64,000 nt of DNA from Trileptium ribeirensis. Its lineage: Eukaryota; Nematoda; Enoplea; Enoplida; Thoracostomopsidae. The stretch covers positions 1-64,000 of the forward strand of contig JASANE010016153.1 of the NCBI GenBank assembly GCA_030248225.1, in the 5' to 3' direction. Every line of letters begins with the position of its first letter. Position 1 is the stretch's first letter. Position numbers and translations under genes: made by a program. Below, piece after piece: positions 24,774 to 37,258 of this stretch. Under the pieces are notes generated by a model, which was not told the DNA's origin, ran no database searches, and saw only the letters and a program-made list of their open reading frames with translations.

Positions 24774-27700
24774 CTAAAATGTATAAAAAGATACACATTT
24801 AAATCAGCATAACAACTGAGCAAGTTAATCACGGGAACCAAATCACACAGCGCTGGATTATTTTAACCCACAACTGGACAGCAGAGACATCAACTTAAGC
24901 AGAAATTTATGAACTTGTACTGAGATATAACAAAGTAAACTACGATTGTACTGTGACATAACAAAGTAAGTCTTATACCGCTTTGACTTTAATTTAACTC
25001 ATGTGAAGCGAACTTCGACACCACTATTGTTGTGATACCTTAACAAACACATATTAACGAGTCGCTCAACGAAGTGGTTTCATATAACAACACTACTGGC
25101 CAGGCTAGTTTAACACTATGACACTATAATATTTCAAAATATAAAACGTAAAATCTTACCTGCAAATTCGCCTTTACCAATCGAGTCCCCGATCTGCAAT
25201 AGTTCACGTGGTATGTTCCAACCCGTAGTGAGCAGTTGTCGCGTTTTAGTTCCAACACTACGCCTCTGCTGCGCTTCGTTGACAACTGGTCGAACAAGGC
25301 GATAACATAGACCGTCGGCATCGGCTTTGTAATGCTTAAACCACAAAATCAAATATTAGAAAGACCGTATATCCATATAAACACAGTACAACATGGCCTA
25401 TAAACGCTAGTTTTGAGATTCTTGAGCCTTTATTCAAGCACCAGAATAACAAAATACGGCTTCAATATATGAAACACTATTTTGATCTCATACAAAACCG
25501 TAGGACCAATTATTTCACCGTCTAATGACCACAAAGACAAAGATTCTTAATTACAGCTTCCATGAAAAATTATAATTTTGACCCATTTTTATAGTTGTTG
25601 ACAGCTTGCCTCATTTTATGGAAACCTCGCAAATACGTATTCAGCAACGTATTATTGTTATCATATTCAGCAAGTCCTAAAATTAAAGACACACTCAAGC
25701 CCACTACGTACAAATACATTGAAAAAGTGACAGAATTTGACAATTTCGGTCGCAAGATTTTGCACTGTTAGCTTTCTGCAGCATCACCAGGGCTAGAGAC
25801 ATTATACCCAATATAGGTTTGCCGGAACATCGTAGTTTATCGCAGTTAACAGAGTAAGTAAACCCATAAATAAGCCCATCAATCCAGCCTCAACAACTAA
25901 GAAACTTCGTCTGTAAAAAAATTTACATAATTTTATTATGGGGAATATTTTTTAAACTTTGGTTTATAGCTAAAACAGTTTATGTGACAAAAATGCACGC
26001 AGCATAGCTGTAGGTCTGCCGTCCAGGATTCTGTATAGTGGTGCCAGTATCGTGCATTTCAATTACAGTTTGGATCCGGTGTCTGCTACAAAAGTTATAA
26101 CTTAAATGTTGACACAACCAAAATAGCTGCAAGTTTTGTAAACATTTCAGTAGAAAATTGCAGAAGCAGGACAAACACAAAACTAGATACACCACATTCT
26201 GTTACGCGTCGAGCAAAAAATATAAGAAACTATCTGTAAGAGTCATATGAGTGCCACAAAAACATAAAAATAATTTCGCTTGTAAATTTGCAAGCACTTT
26301 GGGGAAACTCCGCTAGCTCCAGTTCAGCAGCAAATAATATGACATGATTATATGAACGCAATAAAAAATAACACAAAATTTCTTTATATCTGATAATGTT
26401 TATACTAGTAACTCGCCAGCGATGGTGAAACATAGCGAGTGTAGTTTCGTTGTTAAGCTATAATTTTGTTTCATCACCTAAAACTTCTTGAACCCTAAAC
26501 CAATTAAAAATCCTAAAACCTATTCGACCTTAAACCGACAACGCACAAAGTTTTTATGCTGGTCTCTAGATAGCCAAACCATCGTATTCAACCTACCATA
26601 AAACCTATATAAACAATTCTTGATGACATGTACACCATGCGTAACGATGTACAGAAGACTGGTTATATTTTGGAAATCAGGTTCAACGACCTTACCCCAT
26701 CCAAAACCCATGTAAAGGCATGAAATATGCATACTGGACTCTAGATAACCAGATTTATTCAACATACCTAAAACCTCTATATAGACTATTTCTGATGCCA
26801 CGTACCAACTACTGAAGACCGACTATTTCCTGGAAATCGGGTTCAGTGACCCAAAACCCACTGAAAAGTCTGAAAAACCATAAACCATAAACAATATTCG
26901 ATAAACAAAACATGGCACTCAACCTACCACAAATCCTATACAGGCAATTCTTGGCGACCTGTACGCAATACGCTGCCACACAACTGAAGACAGACTATAT
27001 TGTGGAAATCTGGTTCATTGACCCTAAACTCATAAAATATGCTCGCTGGACTCCAGATAACTAATTAATTGCATCCAACCTTCAGAAATATCTATATATG
27101 CCCTGCACGCAACGCATAACCAAAGATGAAGACTTACCACATTTTTCAAATTCAGTTCGTCGAACATAAAACCCTTGAATCCCCATGAAAACGTATAATT
27201 TAGTCAAGTTGAGCTCTAAGTAGCAAAATCATCATATTGAGCGTGCTTGATAATCTAATTGTCTCGTTGTACGGTTAAAACAAGCAACATCCCCAAAAAT
27301 TAAAAAAATCGCATTTCTGGCAAAGGGTCGACAAACCATATTCCTACAAAAAGTTATTACCAGCATAGTTGTAGATCTGGATGAGCTGATTATCAATGGT
27401 GGTATCGGCGAAACCTGTGTCGAGAGATATGAGCGGCGAAAGATTGGTACCCACATGGCCAGATTTGGCTAAGAACCATTAAATCCCGTTTTTGGCTATT
27501 TGGACCCTAAAGATGGGATCGGAGCCGTTCGCGTTGAGCCAATGGGCACTTCCTCATCACTTTTGCTATCGAATTAAAAAATTGTCGAAATCAGATCATC
27601 CAAAAATGAGTTATGAATGACAGAGACAAAAAATAAATTTTCACGATTTTCTCCATAACGCCCTCAGTGGGAACTCCGCTCGCTCCGTTTCAATAATATG

Positions 27701-28998
27701 GAACATGTTCTAATATGCAGACGCAAACCCCAAAGCTATTTCGCTTTTACTGATATAGCAGACACATACTTCAACTAATTCCGACAGAGTGGAGAAAAAT
27801 TCTTCGTCGTCACATGTCAACATATCATCCTTGCTCTGTATCCTGAAAACGGTTATCTACAGCACATATCGAACCCATAGGAACGTTATTTTTCACGTCA
27901 TAGTTACAGCACTTGTTGTGCAAATGCAATCGCTTTCATCGCGACAATATGTTCGATGTTACGACTGTATTTAGCCTTACCTTCAGTTTTGGAGGGGGCT
28001 CATGAACCCTCGAGTCTTGGGTAAATGTGTATCCAACACCTGGTTTATTAAGGGCGGCGAAATTGGTGGGTGGATAACAGTCACTCGCTGAAACTACGCC
28101 CTCACGAAACTCGGGGGCCGATATATCACTGCGAAACTTTTGAGTTAATTTTTTCTTCCCCATAAATGAGAGAAGGGCGAAAACGTCCCTGTCATCTAAC
28201 ACAGGTTAACATTACATCGGAAAGAAATGTCAGTCTTACATTACTCACTCTTCAATATCACTGTGCAATTAAAATTTTGTTTAGTTTCATTTTTTTTTAA
28301 TATTATTAATTTTGGTTTACTGTGTTTCCACATTAAAAGTATTGAATATTGGAGAAATTACCAAAATCACAAAATTTCCAATTCGTTTGAGTTTTCTAAC
28401 AAACTTTAGCAAGAAAACTCTGAAGCAGTGTAAACACAAATTGCAAAACTGTAATCTATTAACTGTAATCTATTACGTGCCGATTAAATATCTGCGAAAA
28501 TTCACCAATTTTCACATTTTTGGGCATTCTGGTTAAATTAAGGGTGCATTTATGTGCCCTTTAAATCCGACACACTCTTTCTGAAATTGAGAAACCACGA
28601 TGGACTGGCCTATACCTTTACAGAATGTGAAATTGTTACAGTGAGACGCTAGACAATATCAGGCGCAATTAGGACAAAAACACTATTATTGTCTAAAATT
28701 ATCAGCTAGAAACAACCATGTAGGTACAACAAAAAGAAGTTAAAAGTCCTAATCTCAAAAGCTCAACGCAATACCATGATCTAGTTCAACACGTTAGCGC
28801 ATAATAAATATATCGCTAGGTTGCAATAATACTTTACTACCATAATCTTACCTGTAATGTTCGACTTTGCCATTAAATGCCACGCAAAGCGTAAAATCAC
28901 CCGGAAAATTTGTTGATTCACGAACTAAGAATGAACCATCCGGATAACCTTCTAAAATTTTCTCTGTATCTTCGCGAGAAATGTGGCCATGAAACCAT
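24671..28998 (-). CDS. CSK: CSK-type tyrosine kinase, partial gene (three exons found)
   Basis: Three - strand exons (28998-28852, 25334-25160, 24773-24671) encode an SH2 domain start, the SH2 end plus SH2-kinase linker, and the kinase N-lobe strands, all colinear with C-terminal Src kinase. CSK phosphorylates the inhibitory C-terminal tyrosine of Src-family kinases at the membrane and in the cytosol. One ~24-codon exon, for the SH2 segment between HYR and [10 protein letters not shown], should lie between 28852 and 25334 but was not located. The SH3 exon (higher coordinates) and the rest of the kinase domain (lower coordinates) were also not found. CSK rather than MATK is favoured by [14 protein letters not shown] and DADGLC, but the family is close. 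Confidence 0.8.
25160..25334 (-). CDS. CSK: CSK exon: end of SH2, linker and start of Gly-rich loop
   Basis: Acceptor TTTAAG, donor GCAG|GTAAG. It encodes [17 protein letters not shown], matching HYTSDADGLCTRLIKP of CSK, then a variable linker, then a Trp-Asn-Ile-Pro segment and [11 protein letters not shown], matching the LLQTIGKGEFG start of the kinase domain. It starts in phase 0 and ends with one base of a split codon. Confidence 0.87.
26500..27200. repeat. imperfect ~156-175-bp tandem repeat in the CSK intron
   Basis: About four degraded units. GGACTCTAGATAACC-like sequences recur at about 26563, 26738 and 27048 (the last interval is twice the period), each followed by CAACCTACC...AAAACCTATATA, AACAATTCTTGATG and TGGAAATC(A/G)GGTTCA. 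No coding content. Confidence 0.65.
28852..28998 (-). CDS. CSK: CSK exon: SH2 domain, first half
   Basis: Acceptor TTTTAG (complement at 28999-29004), donor ACAG|GTAAG (complement at 28847-28851). It encodes [17 protein letters not shown] and [19 protein letters not shown], then GKVEHY. The FLVRES motif carries the phosphotyrosine-binding Arg. The last codon is split (AG|). Confidence 0.88.
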
Positions 28999-29519
28999 CT
29001 AAAACACGGTGACAAGCGATTAGTACGAATAAATACAATATTAATATTAACATAATTAAGCATCAGATACAGTAACCTGATTACAAAAGCTTTAAATATA
29101 TGTTGTCAAAGGCAATAATGCACCTTTTTGTCAGATGATTAACTGCGCAACGACGACAGCACGTAAGCATTGTATCGAATAAGCACTGTTAAATTTCTCT
29201 ATGTCCGTAGGTCTCTGTTGTATGTAACGTTCTCTGTTCGTCATGACGATACGTGCAAGTTCGATGAATAGAAATTTTGTTGGACTCATTGTTAAAGAAA
29301 TATATGGAAAGAAACAGTGATTTAGTACTTTTAAGGCAGCTGAACACTACCGCATGACTCACTCACATATATTGACGTATTTTTCCTGGAAACTATCAAC
29401 CATGGGGAGCACAATTTTTTAAACAATGTGCTTCATTCGTAGCCTTTATGATTATAGATTTCAGAACTTGCTGAACAAGTGATAAAAAAATTTGGTAAAT
29501 TGAAACTCGAGAAAGAAAT

Positions 29520-29705
29520 CACCGAATATGGTCAGTGTACCCAATTTTTCGGCTGTACGAAGTCTAGAGTGGTAACTGGAGCCAGAAGTGGCGTGTTCGC
29601 AATCAGTTATGTGTGCTACTCAATTCACCGACTCGGGAAGGATGGATGGTTTGAGCACCGACCTCACGAGAAAGCGCTACGCTGTTCCAGCTGAGCAACT
29701 GAACT
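29520..29705 (-). mobile_element. tRNA-derived SINE remnant
   Basis: On the - strand, TTGCTCAGCTGG (complement at 29687-29698) fits the pol III A box and GGTGCTCAAACC (complement at 29648-29659) fits a B box, with tRNA-like spacing and an AGCGCTTTCTCGTGAGG anticodon-arm-like stretch between. The part after the B box, towards 29520, is probably the SINE body. The acceptor stem is not paired, so it is not a functional tRNA. Confidence 0.5.
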
Positions 29706-29769
29706 GTTTTATGCATTATTATATATACTGGCCTCCCCACAAAGTTGCGAAGGGGAACAGAATTTATGA

Positions 29770-29990
29770 GCTCCTGTGATTTCGGCAGTTCAACAAGAAA
29801 TTTTTAGCTTCCCCAAGATCAACCCCCCCAGCACCCCAAACATTTTAAGGCGACACCAACAATGGTGCTCCTAACAAAAAGTTATAATTAAGCTCAATAC
29901 TACTTACTTTTATCTCGACTATTCATGGTCAAATCCAAAGTAAAAAAGAGCACAGCCCGCAGAAATACGCATTTCCAGTAGTTATGTTAA
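29770..29990. repeat. dispersed repeat shared with 5010-5155
   Basis: Starting near ACATTTTAAGGC, this matches the USP5 intron sequence near ACATATTTCAAGGC at 5010. Shared blocks include AACAATG.T.GTCCTAACAAAA, TAAGCT..A...TA.T and GC.GAAATACGCATT. The identity is interrupted but colinear, so it is an old dispersed repeat family. Confidence 0.5.
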
Positions 29991-30239
29991 TAATTGCGCA
30001 GCAAGCAAAGCGAGCACGTTATTATTAACAAAGCTATGTTATTTGTATGAGCACCCATAAATTTAGAACCGTGTCCGTCTTTTTGCCGAGGGAAAATGCG
30101 TTGTCATTTATATCTCAAGCCACAGACCTCGCTTCAGAAAACGTTGCATATCTGTTATATTCGCCTGGATAAAATCTAAACTTTGATGACCAACCTCTTT
30201 GTCGGATTCGCGGAAAAGGAAATAGTGGCCACAAAATGG

Positions 30240-30900
30240 GGTCCCAAATGGACCTATTTTAAATCTTTATATATAAAACATATTTTTAAGATAATCATTA
30301 ATAATCATTATATGGTCGGTATAAACGTTTTTGGGGTCGCTGAAAAACAATGGAGGGATTCATTTGAACGTATCTGTCACCGGTGTACTGTTTTGGAATG
30401 GTACTGTACCCTCTGGTACCACCAACCATTGAACCATATATGATTTTCAATGTACTGTTATATTTTGTTTCGTTCGTTGTGTCCTAGGATGCTGAAAAGA
30501 TGGAGTGATTCATTGAACGTATCTGTGACCGATGTATGCATACCGTTTTTGGAATTCTACTGCATCCCGAGGGACCTACCCCCTATGCGTGATATTATGA
30601 TTTTCAATGCAATATTTCGTGGATCAGCTATTACAAAGGGTTTTGAGGATGTTGAAACAATGAAATGATTGTTTGAGTGTATCTGTGATAATGTACTTTT
30701 TTGGAACGGTACTATGTCCCATAAGACTCCTTTGCACCATGCATGATTCCATGATGTTCAACCTAACGTTATAATTTATGGCATTTGTAGTTATAAGGAT
30801 TTCAAGGGTCTGAAAACAACGAAATACTTCATTTGAATACATCTGCTACCAATATATTTTTTGGCGTGATACTGCATGCTTTAGGATCCCCTTTGGGTTT
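30240..30900. repeat. imperfect ~150-160-bp tandem repeat, about four units
   Basis: TTGAACGTATCTGT or a variant recurs at about 30366, 30515, 30675 and 30835. Each is followed by ACTG...TTTGGAA..GTACTG and a TATGATTTTCAATG..ATTT block. Non-coding; unrelated by eye to the arrays at 12440, 18060 and 26500. Confidence 0.7.
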
Positions 30901-32929
30901 ATGATTGATTCGGAGTTTCCAATGACAGTAAAAGGGGGATAACCGTGAAAACTTTTTTGGCTGTTTCTATCATTCATAACTCATCTTCGGGTGAATGGAA
31001 ACGCCCACCTGTGCGAAGTCACTAATATGTGCCGAAAATTACAACCACTAATTTTCCTAATGTGGTGCGGGTGTATTGTCTTGGTGTGCCTTTAAAATGG
31101 GCCCCAGCAAAATAAGGGTGCACCCGCGATACGCACGGAGTCCTCCTCCAAGAACTAAAAACACTAAATTGGCCACGAAAAATTTGATCGATTTTGACAA
31201 AGTTTTTTGTTTTGCTTCTTTTAACCTAACGAATACACTGAAAGCGTCGCAGTACATATTCAAAGAGGGTGGACCCCGGCAGGGGGTCGTTCACCACCCC
31301 CAACTTGAAACCACAAAACTATTTATATTTCGAGAACAACTTGATGAATTTTGGCCAACTTTTATTGCTCTGCTTCTTTCAGCCTATATATGGACCTAGA
31401 CATACATGGAACCATTTGTTACTGAAAATGCGGGCCGAAGGCCTGGCAGCCAGGGTAATGGCCGCATCACCCTGGTTCAGGTATCATTTACTTACTTTTT
31501 GGATCTAGGAACTTACAGCCAACGGCAATAATGCTTCGAAACTTACACAATGTTATCGCCATTTTGATCATGGTGAAAACCATTTGAAGCCATCTCAATT
31601 GGAACAAAGTATATACTAGCGCTTATTTATCATGTATAACTCCGACTCTGAAAATAAATAACATTAGCTGTATATATTTTAAGTGGTATCTTGTCTCGTC
31701 GCCTAGTTGCTGAATTCTAAGTGATGTATATGTAATTTATACCCTCTTAATGCGTATTTACGGTCTCTCGTACCCTTTTTAAAAACCATTTTGACACAAC
31801 ACTGTAGAGTGGCTAAGAACAATAAAAATGCGGTGTGCGTAGTTGCACAAAAGGTAATAATTTCCTGTCCAAAATAAGTTTAATATCACCAATGTAGCTC
31901 CAGATGTTGCGGAAAAAAGTTTTCGTGGAACTTGGGACACATGGGGTCATTCATTCAAAACTAATTTAGACCCAACAAATAATAACAATAGCAGAGCATT
32001 ATATCCAGTTATATAGAAGATGAATATTACTATAAAACAAAACCAATAATATCCGCATAACTCAAACCTTTGCCAAAATATTTCCCTCCTGCATTGTGTG
32101 TCGCATGGGCCCATTAAAACATAGGCCTAACCCTAACTGTAAATAATGGCAGTAGCAGCACATCATCAGCAGCTATATATATAATGGGTGAATTGCTCAG
32201 CAAAATGAACACAATTTCACCATTAGTAACTACAAAGATACGGCTTAATAGCAATGCAAGATATATACATGGTGTTTTTGGTGTTCTGCCACTTTTCGAT
32301 CCTGAATGCAGTTGGAATTACTATAGTCGGCAACCTAGTAATAGACAAATCGCAACTGACATCACCTAAATTAGTTGCTATGACAATCTATTCCAAATTT
32401 AATAGCAATCGTAAGAGCTTATAAATCAAGCAACCTTAATAGTGATTCTGAGATCAAGTGAAATCGCAATAGCTAAACCGCTGTTACAAGCTTGAAACAA
32501 CTAGTACTACCACACATGATACTTGAAAATCCCGAACTACATAACATTCAGTAATACTATCCTTTCCACTAAGTTTGAGCAATGGATTCGGACGGAGATT
32601 CGTATGTGGAAATTCCTGCCCGATGGACAACGGTCCAGAAACAATGGCGATTGGAAACTACGGTGGCTCGAGGAGGTAGTCGAATCCTCACCCGGTCTTC
32701 TCAAAACTAGTACTACTGATACTAGGGTCCGGACGGTTGCCACAGGGCACCAGTAGTACTACTAATTAATTCTGAACCCACCTTCACTCTCGCCCTGGAA
32801 TAATTCTCACTCGACACGGGGGCCGAAATTTGTAAGCTATTACTAACTCTAATACTTCCTATTATCTATCGCTCTTACTAAGTCTTATTGCCACTTGCTA
32901 CGATTTTCTTGGGAAAATAATATTAGTAA
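30901..32929. other. intergenic, little recognised
   Basis: No supported gene. A weak internal duplication at 31130-31400 repeats an ATTTTGA/ATTTTGG...TTGCT(C/T)TGCTTCTTT block. An ATG frame at 32582 reads MDSDGDSYVEIPARWTT and stops after about 43 codons; it resembles the start of a LINE ORF1 but is too short to call. Confidence 0.4.
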
Positions 32930-32934
32930 GTACA
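32930..32934. repeat. target site duplication GTACA, left of giant Ty3 element
   Basis: GTACA immediately precedes the TG of the 5' LTR and is repeated at 56801-56805 immediately after the CA of the 3' LTR. Five bases is the usual Ty3/gypsy duplication length. Confidence 0.93.
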
Positions 32935-33637
32935 TGTCAACTTTTGGGTAGGTCCAACCTTGTATTTACCCTTCTTTCTAGACAATATTTCATAGGTTTT
33001 GACATAATTACCAAAATCATACCAATTTCATTATCCTCCCCTGGGGGATATCCATTCTCCCACAGGGGTGACTCCTATATCTATCTCCGAGGGTGAGAAA
33101 ATTATCCCAATTACATATTCTATTCTTCATTTCCTACTCCCTATCGATATATTACCTCTAAAATATGACTCGGAATCCATAATTTCACAAATTTCATTAT
33201 TTCTTCCCGGTGGGGTAAACTACCTCTCAGCCCCGACTGGGTGATACCTTTCCCCACACGGGCAACACCCTTATTTCGCTATTATTCCATCTTTATTAAG
33301 TTCAGAATCCCCTAATTTCTATTATTTTGCCCCAATTCTAAGATTTCGATATTTAACTTTTTCTAACTTTGCACGACTACTCCTTAAACCTTTAAAACTA
33401 TCCAACGGGGTTCCTCGCATTCACTCCCCTCCGGAAATATACTCAGCCCCTGCGGGATACCCCTATATGACCCTATTCCTAACTCAAAACTCTCCCAAAA
33501 TTCCCTGAAAATTTGGAACATATTATTATTAAAATATATATTATTATTAAATAAATTTAGTCGTCATTCTGCATCGTAACGGTAGTTATCTGACTGGCGT
33601 AAATTATTATTGTTTCGGACGACGTGTATATATCAGT

Positions 33638-34093
33638 GTGTATGTGGGCGACAAACGACAGGATTTATTGTTGTTGTTATCCGTTTTATTTTACTACGAG
33701 TTTTTGTTCTTTTTCATATATAATTTTCTTTTGTTTACCGGGTTTCCCTTACTTCTGTATTATGGTACTGGTTGTCGTCACAGCGGTGGCGTTGTTTCTA
33801 TATTTACTATTTCCCGGTTTTCCCAGGTGTGTCGTACCGTTCTATCTACGGTTCACGCCCAATTGAGTACTTTTGTAAAAACTGTTCTTGTGTTTCTCAT
33901 ACTTTTAGGTTCCGGTTTGCTGACACACTTTGGAGTGTTAGGTTATGTTGTCACTAGGGCCCACACACATTTAATTAGGATGGCCGCACTTTTACATATC
34001 GCTAGACATAGGATACAGTGGCGTAACAGGAGGTTACCCCACTTTTCTGAACCCTGCCGAGGAGGCGGGTGCGCTAGACAGAGTAAGTCCTAG
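33638..34093 (+). CDS. hydrophobic ORF within the 5' LTR (151 codons)
   Basis: Starts MYVGDKRQDLLLLLSVLFYY and has two or three strongly hydrophobic stretches in the first ~110 residues, then a basic C-terminus (RIQWRNRRLPHFSEP, CARQSKS). The same frame is intact in the other LTR (53873-54328) with two amino-acid changes, Cys to Arg and Ala to Val. Near its end is AGA|GTAAGT, a good splice-donor match. T-rich sequence alone can give hydrophobic frames, and both LTR differences are replacements, so coding is uncertain. No family recognised. Confidence 0.3.
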   Translation: MYVGDKRQDLLLLLSVLFYYEFLFFFIYNFLLFTGFPLLLYYGTGCRHSGGVVSIFTISRFSQVCRTVLSTVHAQLSTFVKTVLVFLILLGSGLLTHFGVLGYVVTRAHTHLIRMAALLHIARHRIQWRNRRLPHFSEPCRGGGCARQSKS

Positions 34094-34463
34094 CCGGGTA
34101 TAAGGCAGAACAGAAAGAGGGCAGCCCATTCCTTAAACGGGAACCTCTGGGTGGGATTGGTCTTTCTCCCTTTCCGGCACCTTTTTACCACCCGTTGGAC
34201 CCCAGGCTGTCACAACATGGGCTGCTCTATCGTCGAAGGCTGTGACATTGTAAACATTCTCTGGGGTGGGACATAGTTGTCGGAACTATGTCTTCGCGCA
34301 AGCCTCGCCTAGGGGTTGTCCAATGCACAGGCCGGGGAAATTTTACGCTTAGGGGGCTTGGCAGTTATGGGCCAACACCCACGTTCTATTTAGGGAAAAT
34401 CCTGTGTCACTTGTCCCTTCACACTAACACTAACACTTCAAATTCCTTAGTTTTTTAGGGTCA

Positions 34464-34562
34464 CGAACCCCACGAACATTCCAGGTAATGTTACGATCGA
34501 AGGTACATGTATCCGACCCCACGAACATTCCAGGTAATGTTACGATCGAAGGTACATGTATC
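34464..34562. repeat. ~49-bp tandem duplication inside the 5' LTR
   Basis: CCCACGAACATTCCAGG...GGTACATGTATCC occurs twice in direct succession. The same pair is at about 54694-54799 in the 3' LTR, so it predates this insertion. Such short direct repeats in an LTR can be enhancer repeats, which is inference here. Confidence 0.85.
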
Positions 34563-36557
34563 CTAAAATGCATGATCGCACTTAGTTTGTTCGTACGAAT
34601 CATATATATATCTATGTAAAATCTGTAAAAACTGTTACAGAAGATTTGGTTACACGGTTCGGACCTATCGGCTATTACTATTACCCAATATTTGGGGAAG
34701 CTTGTTATTGTTGTTATACCTGGTGCATAACGCCGGGATTGTGTTAAGTTTTGCTCTACAATCTTGTGATGTTTTCTAACAGTGTTACCAAATAATCTTT
34801 AAACTTTCCAGCTAACCTCGGGTAATAAAATTTCTACTATACGGCTGTGTGTTGTCTGGACGGCAGGAGCCGATGGTTTTTTTTCATTTTACTTGTAGTT
34901 TACTGGATGTTACTTATAAATGACTGGATGGTGCGGGTCACCAGTATGTGCGCTAGTCTTTGTAAAGTACTCAATGTGGCAGGGCCACACTATCTCTCTA
35001 GTACCTGTTCACTCAACATTTGGTTGGTAATATTGGATAACTTGTTAACAAAGGCCCTTGTTTTAACGGATCGTGTCTAGCTACTTTAGCGTATTTACCT
35101 TTCTTTATTTTCAGACGACCTGTAAATATTTATAGCTTTAGCGTTCTGGTGCAATCTTTCGACATTAATATTACGATCTCTAAAGGTAACACACAGGTCT
35201 TTATTTTATGTAGCACATAGTTGTCCCAGGTAACGGAATTTTCCAGCATTGATAGGTCAAGCTAACAATTTTATGGGAAGTCCCTTACAGCTCCAGTCTG
35301 TGTCTCAACTCTGGCCGCTTGTCGAGCTGAGACAGAGCTTGGATGCCTTCAGAACTAATATAGTTCAATCCTCCCCTTGTTTAACCACCCATGATAAAAT
35401 TTCTTAATTCAAATCCTCTAGTTTTACTTGTCGAAATTTATGCTAAAATTTATTTAAATTTTATTCACTACGCACTACCGGACGGTTACACGAACTCTTC
35501 GCCGTAGTGACATTTTGCATGGAAACTTTGAATATTAGATCCAGAACCTGTGTTCTCAGGCACGTTCTGGTGGATGCTAAACTTAGGGGTGTACTAGCCT
35601 ACATGTGCGCGGTACCACCACATCAAACCATATAGGAAACCCTTAAATAAATTATCGTTTTAATTCGCAATATTGTAATTTTGTTTTTTCTTTTCCAACT
35701 TTCAAACTTTTTCCCAACTTTTTTTTAACCAGGTCTTAAATTTATTCGTTTTCACAATTCAAACTCTTGCAAAAGTTTTACTTAATATCCTGACTTATTC
35801 GTTTCAAAGTTTTACCAATGCACCATGGCCTGTTATCCGAACTTGCCATGGTAAAAACGTTGATGGACCAAGTTCTCATATTCGCCAACGTTAGTTAAGA
35901 TTCTCATGTTTAATTTTGAAATTCACTAGTTCCATTTAGGCTCTTCTAGCATAAATTCATTACCCACGGCACGTTCTTCGAACCCACCAGGGTACAATCA
36001 ATATCAGCACGGATATACGATCCTGCTAACCGAAATTTCACTTAGCATTAGCTCAATTCTAAAGCTGTTACGGCTGAATGGGTGCCAAGTGCACAACTTC
36101 AGTCCATAACTAAAAGCCCAATTTTCATTCCAGAGCAATTTATTGTTCAATACAACCAATGGTCTAAGTCTGCTTAGTTTGCAAAACATAATTGGTAATC
36201 AACTTGAATTGGCTACCCAGTTGTCTGCTTTGATTTTTATACGTTCATACGGCCTACTTAATTTAGTTCACAATCGAGTACCGGCCATTGACCTAAACTC
36301 GATATCCCTGCCCGGGACAATGACATGTCTACCACCTGGAACTCGCGCAACTCTTATTCAGTGATAAAGGGTATCTCCGATCGCCGGTAGACCGGTCCAT
36401 CCCTTGGTGGCTCCTACCCCTTTTTCTTGATTTCACTTCTTTTTGGGCTATTCTCGAACTCGCTCTTTGCTTCCACCCCTTTCCCTCTGGCCACCATTGG
36501 AGATGTCGGTTGCGTTTTGGTAAGAAACGTGCCGCGGAGAAGGCCGATAAACTCACA

Positions 36558-36575
36558 TGGTGGCCACGACGAGGC
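36558..36575 (+). promoter_or_regulatory. primer binding site (tRNA primer not identified)
   Basis: Directly after the CA end of the 5' LTR comes TGGTGGCCACGACGAGGC. TGG is the complement of a tRNA CCA end, in the standard place for minus-strand priming. By memory it is partly similar to complements of tRNA-Trp and tRNA-Arg 3' ends, but not well enough to name the primer. Confidence 0.7.
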
Positions 36576-36955
36576 ATGTCATTGTCAAAGTTTAGGTTGC
36601 ACATATTCTGTCAAAGTTGGTCAAAATCCAATTTGTTAGATATATGGTTAATTATTTTGTTATATGGTAAGAGTGTGATGTTGGATATTTTAAGCGGTAA
36701 AGGTGCTCAAGAGTGTAAATGTACTTCTGGAAAGTGGAAAGGTAGTTTAGTTGGAAATAAACACCTTGAAAGGCTATTTGTTAAATTTATGTTTGCTTGT
36801 TGCACGTTATCAGCACGGCTTGTTCGTTACTGTGATGGAGTTAGGACAATCTACTTGTTGTGGTTAATATTTAATGAGTAGGAGCTTATGTATAGTGGTA
36901 TGCATGGAAATGTTGTAATAGAAAAGTAATTTTGTAACATTTTTCTAATTCCAGC
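36576..36955. other. 5' untranslated part of the Ty3 internal region
   Basis: No coding signal. It ends in a pyrimidine-rich TTTTTCTAATTCCAG at 36940-36954, which looks like a 3' splice site just before the ATG at 36956. Confidence 0.45.
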
Positions 36956-37258
36956 ATGGCTTCCACTTCTAAGGAGGTTACGTATAGTGAATATCAAACG
37001 CACGCGTCCGAGGGCGATTATAGTGATAGTGATCGGACGCCATCTAAACGGCGTTCACGCAAGCGGCGCAAAACAGCGACACCACCGCGAGGGAAAACGG
37101 CACAATCTTCACGGATATCGACTTCGGTGGATGATTCGGAGCGACCTCCTCCGAGGCGGAAACGCGACAACGGCATGCGTTACATGCTCAGCGGTATTTG
37201 CGGCAAGCGCTCAAGGAGCCAAGTTATGTGCCTCCACCACTTTTGTAAGTATTCGTAA
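36956..37258 (+). CDS. small basic ORF upstream of gag in the Ty3 element
   Basis: Encodes about 100 residues: a Ser/Tyr/Glu-rich N-terminus (MASTSKEVTYSEYQTHASEG), then a nuclear-localisation-like KRRSRKRRKTATPPRGK and RPPPRRKRDNG. It sits directly after a CCAG acceptor-like site, and the sequence CTTTT|GTAAGT at about 37242 looks like a donor. A second acceptor-like TTGTTTCAG is at about 37434-37442. It could be a 5' exon spliced towards gag, since another frame over its 3' half also reads protein-like. No homologue recognised. Confidence 0.35.
   Translation: MASTSKEVTYSEYQTHASEGDYSDSDRTPSKRRSRKRRKTATPPRGKTAQSSRISTSVDDSERPPPRRKRDNGMRYMLSGICGKRSRSQVMCLHHFCKYS

Larger units (their letters stand above)
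32935..36557 (+). repeat. 5' LTR of giant Ty3 element (3,623 bp)
   Basis: Starts TGTCAAC, ends CTCACA. Direct copy of 50477-56800 minus the nested LINE. Contains a ~49-base tandem duplication at about 34464-34562 and a 151-codon open frame at 33638-34093. It is AT-rich with GC-rich islands. Family knowledge places promoter and polyadenylation signals here, but none can be pinned down by eye. Confidence 0.93.

Noticed and set aside
27981..28195. Possible - strand exon with acceptor TGTGTTAG and donor AAG|GTAAGG
   Set aside because: It has splice-like borders, but its entry phase does not fit the CSK SH2 exon and its peptide has no CSK similarity. It could belong to another gene or be chance.
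29645..29705. True tRNA gene
   Set aside because: A and B boxes are present but the acceptor and T stems do not pair; a SINE remnant is more likely. The same holds for 59355-59417 and 59608-59675.
31076..31399. 107-codon frame
   Set aside because: Spans a weak internal duplication, lacks any motif and has an antisense frame of similar length.
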